Shown: positions 7,666 to 21,561, counted from the first letter of the stretch. The stretch: DNA of 41,946 bases from Alkalicoccobacillus porphyridii (GCF_007293315.1 NZ_VLXZ01000020.1:1-41946); one strand, 5' to 3'. Numbers and translations are program-made. Notes: a model not told the origin generated them from the sequence alone.

Positions 7666-9201
7666 TTACTTTATATAGCCTTGGTCACGTGCAAGAATTC
7701 TAGCAATTTTAGGGGCATGCCAGAGAAGTGGTAGCATTAAAATAGACACTGGAACTGCAGCTACAACCACAAATGATTGCAATGCACCGATCCCCCCGCC
7801 ACCAATGTTAATTAAGATCGTAGCAATGGCGGCCATAATTACAGCCCAAAAAACACGAACTAATTTAGGTGGATTGCCGACTCCGGTTACACTCATTGAT
7901 AAGGAATAAGACATGGAATCGACGGTGGTCACTACAAATAAAATGGTTAGTAGCAGAAATATAAATGGCATGATGGTCCCAAGCGGCATTTGATGCGCGA
8001 TCGCAATGATTGCTGCTGGCAGCCCATTTTCAAATAATGGTTCACTAATGGATCCTGGATTGTTCAGCTCGTAGTGGATGCCACTCCCTCCAAGTACGGT
8101 AAACCAGAGATTTGTAATAATTGGTGTGAGGATTGCAACGACTAGAAAAATTTCTCTGATTGTGCGCCCTTGTGATACTCTTGCTACAAGCAGCGCTACA
8201 AGTGGACCGAATCCTATAAACCATCCAAAGAAAAATAATGTCCACGAACCGAGCCACTCGTTATCTCCTCTAAACGTGCTCATGCGGATGAACTCAGTCA
8301 GGTAGACCCCAGATGATGAAATAAACGCATCCACAATAAAAAGACCTGGTCCAAAGATTAACAAGAATATAGCAATGATCAGTGCGGTATTAATGTTTAG
8401 GCGGCTGAGCCACTGGATTCCTTTATCAATACCGGTGACCGTGGAAATTAAAACAACCGAGGTCAAGGCAACAATAATTAGAATCTGTGTCGTAAATGTA
8501 TTCGGCCATCCAAAAAGCGCATTTACCCCGTAGCTTACTTGAAGCCCAAGAAAACCAATCGGGCCGATCGTTCCCGCTGCTGCTCCAATCACACAAACGA
8601 CATCAGCCACTGTTCCCCACGCACTATGCCTTATTTTTTCACCGAAAATTGGGTACAGCAGCGTTCTTGGTTTCAGTGGCATTCCTTTATGGTGGTGAGC
8701 ATACATAATCACAATGACACTAATTGCCCCATATACCGACCACGCCGTAAAGCCCCAAGACAAAAAGCTTTGTGCTAGGGCAGAGCTGACCGCTGCCTCA
8801 CTTCCACCTTCAATGCCTTGGAACACAGGAGGCGTGTCAATAAAATAATACATCGGCTCCGCGGCAGCCCAGAATACTCCCCCAGCCCCAAGTCCAGTGG
8901 TAACGATAATCGCTAAATATCTAAAAAAGCTCATTTCGGGTTTTTTCAGCTTCCCCAACACGGCATTCCCACTTGATGAAAAAGCAATGTAGGCCCCCAC
9001 TAGAAAAGTGGCAATCAGCAGAACCTGCCAATACGGGCCAAAATATCGAATGGCATAATCAAAGCCAAGATCAACATATGTAGACGTCCATTTTACATTT
9101 ACTAATGAAAGCAGGACAAACAAGACCAGAATTCCTCCACTTATTAAAAAAACCGGCCAATTCAGTATTTCTTTTAACTTACTCCAATCCTTGCGACTCA
9201 T
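7666..9201 (-). CDS. BCCT family transporter with an altered aromatic box
   Basis: A 511-residue secondary transporter with about 12 membrane helices, of the betaine/carnitine/choline family. Typical motifs are TTGLGAGGVFWAAAEP (glycine-rich stretch of the first repeat helix) and VARVSQGRTIREI after helix 8. In betaine carriers the preceding helix carries a cluster of tryptophans (pattern WxWWxxWxP) that cages the trimethylammonium group. Here the segment reads FFGWFIGFGP, with only one Trp kept. The substrate is therefore uncertain. No long cytoplasmic C-terminal osmosensor is present. It is transcribed alone, divergently from the NERD gene at 9339, and is an insertion relative to B. subtilis gene order. 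Confidence 0.88.
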   Translation of the reverse strand: MSRKDWSKLKEILNWPVFLISGGILVLFVLLSLVNVKWTSTYVDLGFDYAIRYFGPYWQVLLIATFLVGAYIAFSSSGNAVLGKLKKPEMSFFRYLAIIVTTGLGAGGVFWAAAEPMYYFIDTPPVFQGIEGGSEAAVSSALAQSFLSWGFTAWSVYGAISVIVIMYAHHHKGMPLKPRTLLYPIFGEKIRHSAWGTVADVVCVIGAAAGTIGPIGFLGLQVSYGVNALFGWPNTFTTQILIIVALTSVVLISTVTGIDKGIQWLSRLNINTALIIAIFLLIFGPGLFIVDAFISSSGVYLTEFIRMSTFRGDNEWLGSWTLFFFGWFIGFGPLVALLVARVSQGRTIREIFLVVAILTPIITNLWFTVLGGSGIHYELNNPGSISEPLFENGLPAAIIAIAHQMPLGTIMPFIFLLLTILFVVTTVDSMSYSLSMSVTGVGNPPKLVRVFWAVIMAAIATILINIGGGGIGALQSFVVVAAVPVSILMLPLLWHAPKIARILARDQGYIK

Positions 9202-9338
9202 TTATTTCCTCCAGTTAAATCAGTTATAAGCAACAATCGTACCACATAAGTAGGGAGTGAATATTGTGAATTCTTTTTTACTTTTTTAAAGGTATAGATT
9301 TTTATTTATTGAATTGATGTAGAAGAGGTGATGTTAGT

Positions 9339-10331
9339 TTGACCATAATGAATCGAAGTATGCCCATTCGACTGCACCAATTAAAGGCGTTAAAGAACAG
9401 ATTACCTAGTGGGTGGTCGAGTAAAATGAAGGAGGATCTCACCTTATATGAAGCCGGATATCGCGGAGAGCGTAATCTTGAGTATCACTTGAATTTTTTA
9501 GAAGACCGAGACTTTGTTTTTGTGCATGATTTGCGACTCAGAGCAAGCAATGGCCATTATTTTCAGGTAGACACGCTAGTGGTGACTTCTCGCTTTTTTG
9601 TTATTGTAGAGGTGAAAAATTTAGTAGGAAGGATTGAGTTTCATGACGAGCTTAAGCAAATGGTACGTCGCTCAAATGGAGAGGATATTCTAATGCCCAA
9701 CCCCTTGCATCAGGTTCGACGTCAACAAGCTCAATTGTCGGACTGGCTACTTGAACGAGATCTTCCCCTTATGCCATGTGAACAGCTTATCGTTTTTGCA
9801 AATCCCTCCACCATTATTCACTCCACAGAAGCCGGCAAAAAATCATTATCAAAAGTCGTTTATGCCGAGGGAGTCGTGCCCCGGCTTGAGAAGCTGAAAT
9901 CTCACTTTAGTAAAGGCAGGTCCTATTTTGACAAATCGTCACTCGCCAAACTAGTGGATACGTTAAAGGCAAATCATGCCCCCTCTCTCTTCCCCATCCT
10001 CAGTACCTACCAACTCAACTACTCTAATTTACAAAAAGGTGTTTTTTGTCCAGACTGTCGCGCTCCAAGAATGAATCGTCAAGGCCGAAGCGGAAGCTGG
10101 CATTGCAAAAGCTGCGGCTGTAAATCTAAAGATGCACATATTAGAGCCTTAGAGGATTATTATCTATTAGTGAAGCCTACGATTACGAATGCGGAGGTGA
10201 GGGAGTTTTTGGGGGTTGAGTCGAAAGATGTTGCGAAGCGATTTTTGAGCAAACTAGATATTAAAAGTACCCATAAAAACCGCTATTGCTATTACCATTT
10301 AACCTTTCCTCTTCGATTAAAAAAAATTTGA
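9339..10331 (+). CDS. NERD-domain protein with zinc ribbon and probable C-terminal helix-turn-helix (paralogue)
   Basis: A 330-residue paralogue of the protein at 964-1971, collinear over its length. The NERD domain shows GYRGERNL (GE 43-44), HDLRL, FQVDTLVV (Asp78) and VIVEVKNL (Glu91, Lys93). The zinc ribbon has Cys237, 240, 256 and 259. The C-terminal part (about 278-320, with ITNAEVREFLGV) looks like a helix-turn-helix. I prefer the TTG start at 9339. It lies eight bases after AGAGGTG, and it gives an N-terminus MTIMNRS that aligns with MTIVKRR of the paralogue; the ATG at 9348 is 17 bases away. Array A3 begins 80 bp after the stop. Function is unknown. Confidence 0.85.
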   Translation: MTIMNRSMPIRLHQLKALKNRLPSGWSSKMKEDLTLYEAGYRGERNLEYHLNFLEDRDFVFVHDLRLRASNGHYFQVDTLVVTSRFFVIVEVKNLVGRIEFHDELKQMVRRSNGEDILMPNPLHQVRRQQAQLSDWLLERDLPLMPCEQLIVFANPSTIIHSTEAGKKSLSKVVYAEGVVPRLEKLKSHFSKGRSYFDKSSLAKLVDTLKANHAPSLFPILSTYQLNYSNLQKGVFCPDCRAPRMNRQGRSGSWHCKSCGCKSKDAHIRALEDYYLLVKPTITNAEVREFLGVESKDVAKRFLSKLDIKSTHKNRYCYYHLTFPLRLKKI

Positions 10332-10410
10332 TTAATGGAGGAGTTGGCGTATAGTATTCATTACTTTGCTATGACGATCTAGCTCTAACAATAGGGAATG
10401 TGGTTTTATT

Positions 10411-10712
10411 AAGCGACTTACTTTTCCATCGGGCGATCTCTCGCCCCATCAGGCGACTTTCTCCTTCCATTGGGCGTTCTCCGGCTCCATCGGGCGACTT
10501 TCTCCTTCCATCGGGCGACCTCCGGCTCCATCAGGCGACTTTCTCCTTCCATTGGGCGACCTCCGGCTCCATCAGGCGACTTTCTCCTTTCATTGGGCGA
10601 CCTCCGGCTCCATCGGGCGACTTTCTCCTTCCATTGGGCGACCTCCGGCTCCATCGGGCGACTTTCTCCTTCCATTGGGCGTTCTCCGGCTCCATCGGGC
10701 GATCTCCTTCCA
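10411..10712 (+). repeat. Intergenic tandem array A3, core CCATCGGGCGA every 20/21 bp
   Basis: About 15 cores (GGGCGA or AGGCGA, usually preceded by CCATC or CCATT) start at 10411, 10431, 10451, 10472, 10492, 10513, 10533, 10554, 10574, 10595, 10615, 10636, 10656, 10677 and 10697. The spacing alternates 20 and 21, giving a 41-bp unit with two linker types, ACTTTCTCCTT and ACCTCCGGCT. The array lies between the convergent NERD gene and atpC and ends about 40 bp before the atpC terminator. Long open frames on both strands are translations of the repeat. Confidence 0.95.
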
Positions 10713-10753
10713 ATACCATTGTTCCACCCCTCCAATCCCCCACCCCCCACACC

Positions 10754-10785
10754 AAAAAAACCACCCTCACAAGGAGGGTGGTTTT
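10754..10785 (-). terminator. Rho-independent terminator of the atp operon
   Basis: On the minus strand, AAAACCACCCTC pairs with GAGGGTGGTTTT around CTTGT, followed by T residues. It lies just after atpC. Confidence 0.95.
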
Positions 10786-10792
10786 AAATCAT

Positions 10793-11209
<417 letters not shown>

Positions 11210-11224
11210 TCAGCGAGACATGGC

Positions 11225-12658
<1,434 letters not shown>

Positions 12659-12675
12659 TTAGATCGGCTGTATGT

Positions 12676-13545
<870 letters not shown>

Positions 13546-13584
13546 TCATTTCACCACCTTTATTCAAAACTTGGGTCTATCTGC

Positions 13585-15105
<1,521 letters not shown>

Positions 15106-15121
15106 TCACCCCTTTAGTGAT

Positions 15122-15157
15122 TGCTACCGATATTTGCTATCGATATGTGCTACCGAT
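15122..15157. repeat. Three copies of a 13-bp repeat at the atpH-atpA junction
   Basis: TGCTACCGA, TGCTATCGA and TGCTACCGA start at 15122, 15135 and 15148, each followed by TAT or TTT. The repeat spans the atpH stop codon and the intercistronic gap. It could be a small replication-slippage product; no function is evident. Confidence 0.6.
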
Positions 15158-15698
15158 TTCCTGCTAACAGGTTTCGTTCTAAACGGTTCAGCTGACCTTT
15201 AATGCTGCCGTCATATATACGATCGCCGATGCGGATTTTGATCCCGCCTACCAGCTCTTCATCTACCTTATTTGTTGCAATGAGTCGGCTTTTGCCTGCT
15301 TTAGGTGCAAACACAAGCTCAACCTGCTTAATTTCTTCATCTGTTAAAGGCTTTGCAGAAAAGACTGTTGCTTCTGCAATATTTAATAGATCATGATGTA
15401 ATTTTGTATAGGCCTTATGCAACTCAGGCACAATGTCAAAACGCTGACGATCAAGCAAAAAACGTAATGTGTTAAAAACATCTTTGCTTATATGATCAGA
15501 AAAGCTATTGCGAATCAATTCTTGCTTCTTTGCCAATGTAACCTTAGGATGGCTCACTGCCTTCAAAAGCTCAGGTGTGCTTGTTAAAACGGAATGGATT
15601 AATGCCAACTCTTCGCCCGTTTGTTCCAAAGTCCCTTTTGACTGGGCCAATTGAAAAAGAGCAACCGCGTAACGATTTGCTACCGCTTGGTTGCTCAT
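15150..15698 (-). CDS. atpH: ATP synthase F1 delta subunit
   Basis: 182 residues, the peripheral-stalk subunit that joins the top of F1 to the b dimer. The N-terminal helical bundle ([20 protein letters not shown]) and the C-terminal [20 protein letters not shown] are both conserved. The ATG overlaps the atpF stop (ATGA), indicating translational coupling. Confidence 0.96.
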   Translation of the reverse strand: MSNQAVANRYAVALFQLAQSKGTLEQTGEELALIHSVLTSTPELLKAVSHPKVTLAKKQELIRNSFSDHISKDVFNTLRFLLDRQRFDIVPELHKAYTKLHHDLLNIAEATVFSAKPLTDEEIKQVELVFAPKAGKSRLIATNKVDEELVGGIKIRIGDRIYDGSIKGQLNRLERNLLAGNR

Positions 15699-16186
15699 AG
15701 CTCTTCGCCCGCTTGTTTAAGATAGTCTTGAATCAACTGCTCTTGAGCCTTTTCATCCAATTCCTTCTCAATAACCTTCTGGGCAATTAAGACAGATAAA
15801 GACGCTACCTGTTCGCGAAGAGCTACAACAGCTTGGTCTTTTTCATTTTGGATTTCTGCAATGGCTGTATCCTTCATACGCTGAGCTTCTTCTTTAGAGG
15901 TCTTCACGATATCCTGACCCTGTTGCTCGCCCAATTTCTTTGCGTTCTCAATAATGCTTTGTGCTTCTTTTTTGGCATTCTCTAATTCTGCACGTTGCTG
16001 ATTAAGAAGTTCTTCCGCATCTTTACGATTACGTTCTGCAGAGTCAATTTGGTCATTTACAAGCTTTTCGCGTTGCTCCATTACTCCAAGCAGTGGTCTA
16101 AGAGCAAATTTGCTCAATAGCACTAGGAGAATGATAAAACCGGCTAATTGAAATGCAATCGAACCCCATGGTATTTCAAATCCCAT
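15695..16186 (-). CDS. atpF: ATP synthase F0 b subunit
   Basis: 163 residues. A single N-terminal membrane helix (about 8-28) is followed by a long charged coiled coil (about 35-140) that forms the peripheral stalk. Length is normal for Bacillus. The start has AAAGGAG upstream and the stop overlaps atpH by four bases. Confidence 0.96.
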   Translation of the reverse strand: MGFEIPWGSIAFQLAGFIILLVLLSKFALRPLLGVMEQREKLVNDQIDSAERNRKDAEELLNQQRAELENAKKEAQSIIENAKKLGEQQGQDIVKTSKEEAQRMKDTAIAEIQNEKDQAVVALREQVASLSVLIAQKVIEKELDEKAQEQLIQDYLKQAGEEL

Positions 16187-16275
16187 GATTGTGTACTCCT
16201 TTCGTCGCTATACATAAGGAATGGCGAAGGTTCAAGCTCAAGCATGAACACAGTCGCCATTTTTATTCGGTCGCC

Positions 16276-16521
<246 letters not shown>

Positions 16522-16560
16522 TTATATAGTTTGTCCAATGTTTGGACGGTGTTAACTAGA

Positions 16561-17313
<753 letters not shown>

Positions 17314-17703
17314 TCACCTCTCTTTAAAAATAAATTTTCTTACACTATCAATAAATAGCATAGCATATACCGATGAAAAGCCGACTAACACTAAGATAAC
17401 CTGCAGCCATTCTGGGTTCTTTATCGCGGTATAAATAATGAGTCCGGGGAACAAAAAACGAGTAATAAAGCTAACTCCAACAAGCATAGACAGCTTACGA
17501 TTCTGCGTTAATGCAACCTTGCCAACAATTTTTGCATCCGCATAATTCAGTAAAAGATTCACCCAGCCTGCAAGCAATCCTGCCAGAAAACTCAGAAATG
17601 GAATACGAAACGGGCTCAAAAAAAAGCCGATCATGCAAATAGCGGCGCATACTCCAAGTATCGTCGCGTACCGTTTCATATTTGTTTCAACTTCACCTAT
17701 CAT
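17314..17703 (-). CDS. atpI: ATP synthase protein I
   Basis: 129 residues with four predicted membrane helices. In the family AtpI acts as a chaperone or assembly factor for the c-ring and sits at the head of atp operons. The start ATG at 17703 overlaps the end of the preceding small gene by 11 bp, and GGAG lies a suitable distance upstream within that gene, which suggests coupling. Confidence 0.92.
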   Translation of the reverse strand: MIGEVETNMKRYATILGVCAAICMIGFFLSPFRIPFLSFLAGLLAGWVNLLLNYADAKIVGKVALTQNRKLSMLVGVSFITRFLFPGLIIYTAIKNPEWLQVILVLVGFSSVYAMLFIDSVRKFIFKER

Positions 17704-17926
17704 CTTGATCGTCTCCTAAAAACGGCCGAATGATATGAAACATTCCATAACAGCCTGAAAAAAGTCCGACCAACAGAAAGGTAATCATGAACGCAGGTTC
17801 TGTTTCAAAACGGCGATCAAGCCATAGTCCCAAGAACAGACCACCTACCGTTCCACCTACAATACATGATGTGATGATTGACACAAGTCCTGCCGTCTTC
17901 CAAAGGTTTCCTTGTCCTTTTGGCAT
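17693..17926 (-). CDS. atpZ: AtpZ/AtpI family small membrane protein
   Basis: 77 residues, two membrane helices (about 10-34 and 43-66) with the conserved loop LDRRFETEP. In alkaliphilic Bacillus, atpZ precedes atpI and has been linked to magnesium handling for the ATP synthase. It is the first gene of the operon, 74 bp downstream of a clear sigma-A promoter. The assignment rests on size, topology and position. Confidence 0.85.
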   Translation of the reverse strand: MPKGQGNLWKTAGLVSIITSCIVGGTVGGLFLGLWLDRRFETEPAFMITFLLVGLFSGCYGMFHIIRPFLGDDQDDR

Positions 17927-17999
17927 GAATGCCTCCTAACACAATCTATTCATGCGTCAGATATGCCTTGTATGTAACCCTTACCATTTGTCCTTAGTT

Positions 18000-18028
18000 A
18001 TCGTACAATAGCGCAATCCTTGTGTCAA
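18000..18028 (-). promoter_or_regulatory. Sigma-A promoter of the atp operon
   Basis: On the minus strand, a perfect TTGACA, 17 bp, then TACGAT. It is the only strong promoter seen upstream of atpZ, so it probably drives all ten atp genes. Confidence 0.82.
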
Positions 18029-18146
18029 CGGTGTCTTTAAGGGAAATAAAAGGGTTTAAAAATCTTCTTTAATAATGTTCACACATCTGTCATAATGCAT
18101 GTATTTTCTTCCAAGACCCACCAGCTAATCATACTTAATTATCCAG

Positions 18147-18179
18147 AAAAACTCAAGAGAAAACGCTTTCCCTTGAGTT
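18147..18179 (-). terminator. Rho-independent terminator of the subtilase gene
   Basis: On the minus strand, AACTCAAG pairs with CTTGAGTT with a further GGAAA/TTTTC stem, then TTTTT. The hairpin starts within the stop codon. Confidence 0.82.
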
Positions 18180-20433
18180 ACATAACTGGCTCCTCACCAA
18201 TATAGATCATCGATTCAATGATATCTTCCTTACCTTCCTGTTTCGCATAAACTAACGCTTTATATAATCCAGGCGGAAGAGCAACCTCTGAAATTTCAGC
18301 CGTTACCATCCCACGATCTGTATGATCTCTCGTCTCCAGATACGTGATAAATTGAAAGGTATCTGGATCGTAAAGAGCAATACCAGACTCCTCTGCGCCA
18401 CCTGGCAAGTAATACTCATAGCGATAGGTGTTGGGCAAATCACCATGTACAAATTGAAACGCCATCACTCGTGGATAGTCTGGCTCCTCCATAAACAAAA
18501 TATAAGGAAGCAAAATATCCTCTTTCCCTCCGGTGATCTTAATGTGGTCATAATGAATACCTTCTCCAAGAATAGAGGGCATTAAGTCTAGAGAAAGCTC
18601 TACTTTCTGCTTCTCTCCAGGCTTGAGCGACACAGCAGGAGGAGCCTGCCACTCCATCCCATCCAGTAGAACAAAGGGTGGATCAATATGATACGTCCGT
18701 GTGGAGGAGCTTTGATTTTCAAGAGTGACGGTTACAGTTCGTTTTTCTCTAATATCATTTTTAGACCATTTTCCAAATGTAATTGCGGCAGGATAAACGA
18801 GGGTATCCTGCTCAATCGCCTTATCCACCTGCAACCTCCCCGCCCCTTGTTCATGAGGCGCATATTGCTCTCCCTCTTTGTTCACAAGTTGTTTAGCTGA
18901 GTTCATTAAAGCCGCCTTCACCTGTTCTGGATTCCATTCCGGATGGGCTTGAACTAAAAGGGCTGCAGCTCCGGCAACATGCGGGGCAGACATACTCGTC
19001 CCATCAAGCCCCGTGTAGCCACCTGGCACCGTGCTGTCGATACTCATGCCCGGTGCAACCAGATCCGGCTTCACCTCCCACGAAAATGTGACCGGCCCAC
19101 GGGAGCTAAACGGAGCGAGAAAATCCTGTTCCTTGCGATACATCGTTCGAATAACGGCGGTGGAATTGGCACTTAGCTGTTTAAGCAGCCACTCTCCATC
19201 CTCCTGACTCAATGTGCCAGCCGGTAGAGCGTAGCGATTTTCAACGCCACCAACAAACGGTCCACTCGTATTATTATAGATAAGAATACCAACCGCTCCC
19301 GCAGACTGGGCTGCTTTCACCTTTTCTTCAAAGGATATCCGACCACGCTTCATTAGGACAATCTTGCCTTTTACATCCAGCTCCTCAAAATCAGCAGTTA
19401 GTCCATAGCCTGCTGATTGGAAAGGAAAATCTCGCTTTAGAGACCAACGATCAGTCCCTTTTAATGAATTGAGCTCTAGTTGCTTCTGCTCTGAAGGAAT
19501 GGTAATGTACGGCGTTTGCATCGGCGGGGCCGACGCACCCACTGAAATCGCCTTTTGCGCCGTCCCCGGAGACCCGACCGTCCACATGGCCGGTCCGCTG
19601 TTACCGCTAGAGGTGACTGCTACAACTCCTTTATCAACCGCCATATCAAGCGCTAGGCTTGTTGGCCAATCCGGACCGTTCACAGTATTTCCAAGTGAGA
19701 GGTTTAACACATCCACCTGATCTTCTACCGCTTTTTCAATTGCTTCAATCACCTGCTCTGTGGTTCCCTGCCCTCCTGGCCCAAGCGCTCGATACGCATA
19801 AATCTCTGCCTCAGGAGCCACCCCCTGAATACGCCCATTCGCTGCAATGATTCCTGCAACATGTGTGCCATGTAAGGTAGGCGGTCCTTGTGAAGCCTGT
19901 GTTTCCATAGGATCCGCGTCATCATCTATAATATCGTACCCTCCCTTATAATTACGCACTAAATCGGGATGGGTATAATCAACCCCCGTATCAATCACCG
20001 CAACCTTGACGCCTTCCCCAGTCAGTCGATGCCCCTCTTTATCCAACTTACCTCGGACCGCACCACCACCGATAAAAGGTACACTTTCTTCTAAAGCTGC
20101 CTGATACGTCACAATCTCATCTACTCGACTAATATGCTTCATATTCTTAACCGCTTTAAGTTCTTTTTTGGGAATACTGACAGAAAAGCCATTGTACAGG
20201 GTGGCGAACGTTTTTCTAATTTTACTTGTTGGGATGCGGTGCGTGATCTCTTCCATTGCCTTGTTCAGCTGCCCATCCTTCGCCCCCACAATCACAACGG
20301 TTTCCTTATTATCTTCCACTGCCTCCGCCTTAGATAAGACAGGCAAATCAGGATAAAGCACCTCAGCCTGCGCACCAAGCGGACAACAACATAGAATGAG
20401 AAGAATCACGATCCCTATCTGTATCTGTTTCAA
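18178..20433 (-). CDS. Vpr-like secreted subtilisin-family serine protease
   Basis: About 751 residues. A signal peptide (hydrophobic core about 7-17, AQA before the cut) is followed by an I9-type propeptide, the S8 catalytic domain interrupted by a PA (protease-associated) insert (about 335-430), and a C-terminal beta region. The triad lies in VIDTGVDYTHPD, HGTHVAG and GTSMSAPHVAG (Asp148, His188, Ser480), with NSG for the oxyanion Asn. The architecture matches B. subtilis Vpr, a minor extracellular protease. I prefer TTG at 20433, six bases after GGAGGTG; the GTG at 20442 lies inside that ribosome site. It is an extra gene between atp and upp relative to B. subtilis. Confidence 0.92.
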   Translation of the reverse strand: MKQIQIGIVILLILCCCPLGAQAEVLYPDLPVLSKAEAVEDNKETVVIVGAKDGQLNKAMEEITHRIPTSKIRKTFATLYNGFSVSIPKKELKAVKNMKHISRVDEIVTYQAALEESVPFIGGGAVRGKLDKEGHRLTGEGVKVAVIDTGVDYTHPDLVRNYKGGYDIIDDDADPMETQASQGPPTLHGTHVAGIIAANGRIQGVAPEAEIYAYRALGPGGQGTTEQVIEAIEKAVEDQVDVLNLSLGNTVNGPDWPTSLALDMAVDKGVVAVTSSGNSGPAMWTVGSPGTAQKAISVGASAPPMQTPYITIPSEQKQLELNSLKGTDRWSLKRDFPFQSAGYGLTADFEELDVKGKIVLMKRGRISFEEKVKAAQSAGAVGILIYNNTSGPFVGGVENRYALPAGTLSQEDGEWLLKQLSANSTAVIRTMYRKEQDFLAPFSSRGPVTFSWEVKPDLVAPGMSIDSTVPGGYTGLDGTSMSAPHVAGAAALLVQAHPEWNPEQVKAALMNSAKQLVNKEGEQYAPHEQGAGRLQVDKAIEQDTLVYPAAITFGKWSKNDIREKRTVTVTLENQSSSTRTYHIDPPFVLLDGMEWQAPPAVSLKPGEKQKVELSLDLMPSILGEGIHYDHIKITGGKEDILLPYILFMEEPDYPRVMAFQFVHGDLPNTYRYEYYLPGGAEESGIALYDPDTFQFITYLETRDHTDRGMVTAEISEVALPPGLYKALVYAKQEGKEDIIESMIYIGEEPVM

Positions 20434-20550
20434 TCCTCTCACCTCCCCATTTTAATCGTTATCCTATGTAGTATGAGGGAGTACGCATCGCATTATGCAC
20501 CTAGATAATGGATTTTTGAGTGGTGGAGTGGATGGGGTGGGGCGGTGCTT

Positions 20551-20645
20551 CGGGAGTGATGGGCTTTTTCCGGGAATGAGATGGGGGTTTCTGGAATGCG
20601 AGGTTTTTTGGCATTGAGATTGCGGTTTCGGGAATGAGCAGCTCC
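20551..20645. repeat. Intergenic array A4, core CGGGAATGAG every ~20 bp
   Basis: Variants of CGGGAATGAG start at 20551, 20571, 20591, 20611 and 20630, so the pitch is 20, 20, 20, 19. Linkers are G/T-rich on the plus strand, so this array reads in the opposite sense to most others. The copies are few and imperfect. It lies 3' of array A5 and upstream of the subtilase gene. No gene is present. Confidence 0.75.
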
Positions 20646-20679
20646 TACTTTAATCACAGGTATATCGGAGATTCACGTT

Positions 20680-20835
20680 ATCGCACAGTTCTCCTTCATT
20701 TCCGCTCATTTTAAAATTTATCGAGCAGTTTATCTAACACAACGCGCATTCCGTCTCTGTTTTCGCGCATATTTAAAAATTCCGCGCATCCTCCATCCAT
20801 TTTCGCGCATGTTTGGCTTCTTATCGCGCAAATTG
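20680..20835 (+). repeat. Intergenic array A5, core CGCGCAT every ~20.5 bp
   Basis: Cores of the form CGCGCA, or decayed CGCACA, CGCTCA and CGAGCA, start at 20682, 20703, 20722, 20743, 20764, 20783, 20804 and 20825. The spacing alternates mostly 21 and 19-20. It ends about 40 bp before the upp terminator. The core is nearly the same as that of array A8 at the right end of the window, although the two lie 21 kb apart. Confidence 0.85.
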
Positions 20836-20876
20836 TTGGGATCCACCGCTTTCATTACACGCCTCCGCTCTCCCCC

Positions 20877-20911
20877 AAAAAAATCCCCCAGAAATCAATT
20901 CTGGGGGGATT
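20877..20911 (-). terminator. Rho-independent terminator of upp
   Basis: On the minus strand, AATCCCCCCAGAA pairs with a complementary TTCTGGGGGATT arm around a short loop, followed by T residues. Confidence 0.93.
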
Positions 20912-20931
20912 CACACATATTTTTTTATCCA

Positions 20932-21561
20932 TTACTTTGTGCCGAATAGGCGGTCTCCTGCGTCACCTAGGCCTGGGACAATGTAGCCGTGATCGTTTAG
21001 CTTTTCGTCCATTGCGGCTAAGTAGACGTCAACATCTGGATGAGCTTCGTTGAAGGCTTTTACGCCTTCTGGTGCTGCGACTAAGCACATTAGCTTAATA
21101 TTGGTGGCACCGCGTTTTTTGATGCTTGAGATGGCATCGATAGCCGAACCACCCGTTGCAAGCATAGGGTCAATGACAATGAAATCGCGCTCTTCAACGT
21201 CTTTTGGAAGCTTTACGTAGTATTCCACCGGCTTTAATGTTTCTGGGTCACGATACAATCCGACGTGTCCAACCTTGGCTGCGGGGATCATACGCAAAAT
21301 TCCATCTGTCATGCCTAGGCCTGCTCGTAAAATAGGAACAACGCCTAGTTTTTTGCCTGCAATTCGATTTGCTTTTGCAGGTCCTACTGGTGTTTCGACG
21401 ACTGTTTCTTCAAGGGATAAGTCACGGGTGATTTCAAAGGCCATTAATGCGGCGACCTCTTCTACTAGTTCGCGAAATTCTTTTGTTCCTGTTTCTTTAT
21501 CACGTATGTATGACAATTTATGCTGAATGAGGGGATGATCAAAAACGTATACTTTACCCAT
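20932..21561 (-). CDS. upp: Uracil phosphoribosyltransferase
   Basis: 209 residues, cytoplasmic pyrimidine salvage enzyme: uracil plus PRPP gives UMP. The PRPP-binding motif is [12 protein letters not shown] and the C-terminal uracil-binding region is [13 protein letters not shown]. Full length. The ATG follows AAGGAG by nine bases. It lies 136 bp after glyA with a terminator between them, so it is probably transcribed separately. Confidence 0.97.
   Translation of the reverse strand: MGKVYVFDHPLIQHKLSYIRDKETGTKEFRELVEEVAALMAFEITRDLSLEETVVETPVGPAKANRIAGKKLGVVPILRAGLGMTDGILRMIPAAKVGHVGLYRDPETLKPVEYYVKLPKDVEERDFIVIDPMLATGGSAIDAISSIKKRGATNIKLMCLVAAPEGVKAFNEAHPDVDVYLAAMDEKLNDHGYIVPGLGDAGDRLFGTK

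Noticed and set aside
18157-18172. CcpA (cre)-like sequence GAGAAAACGCTTTCCC
   Set aside because: It is fully explained as the centre of the subtilase terminator hairpin and lies downstream of the gene.
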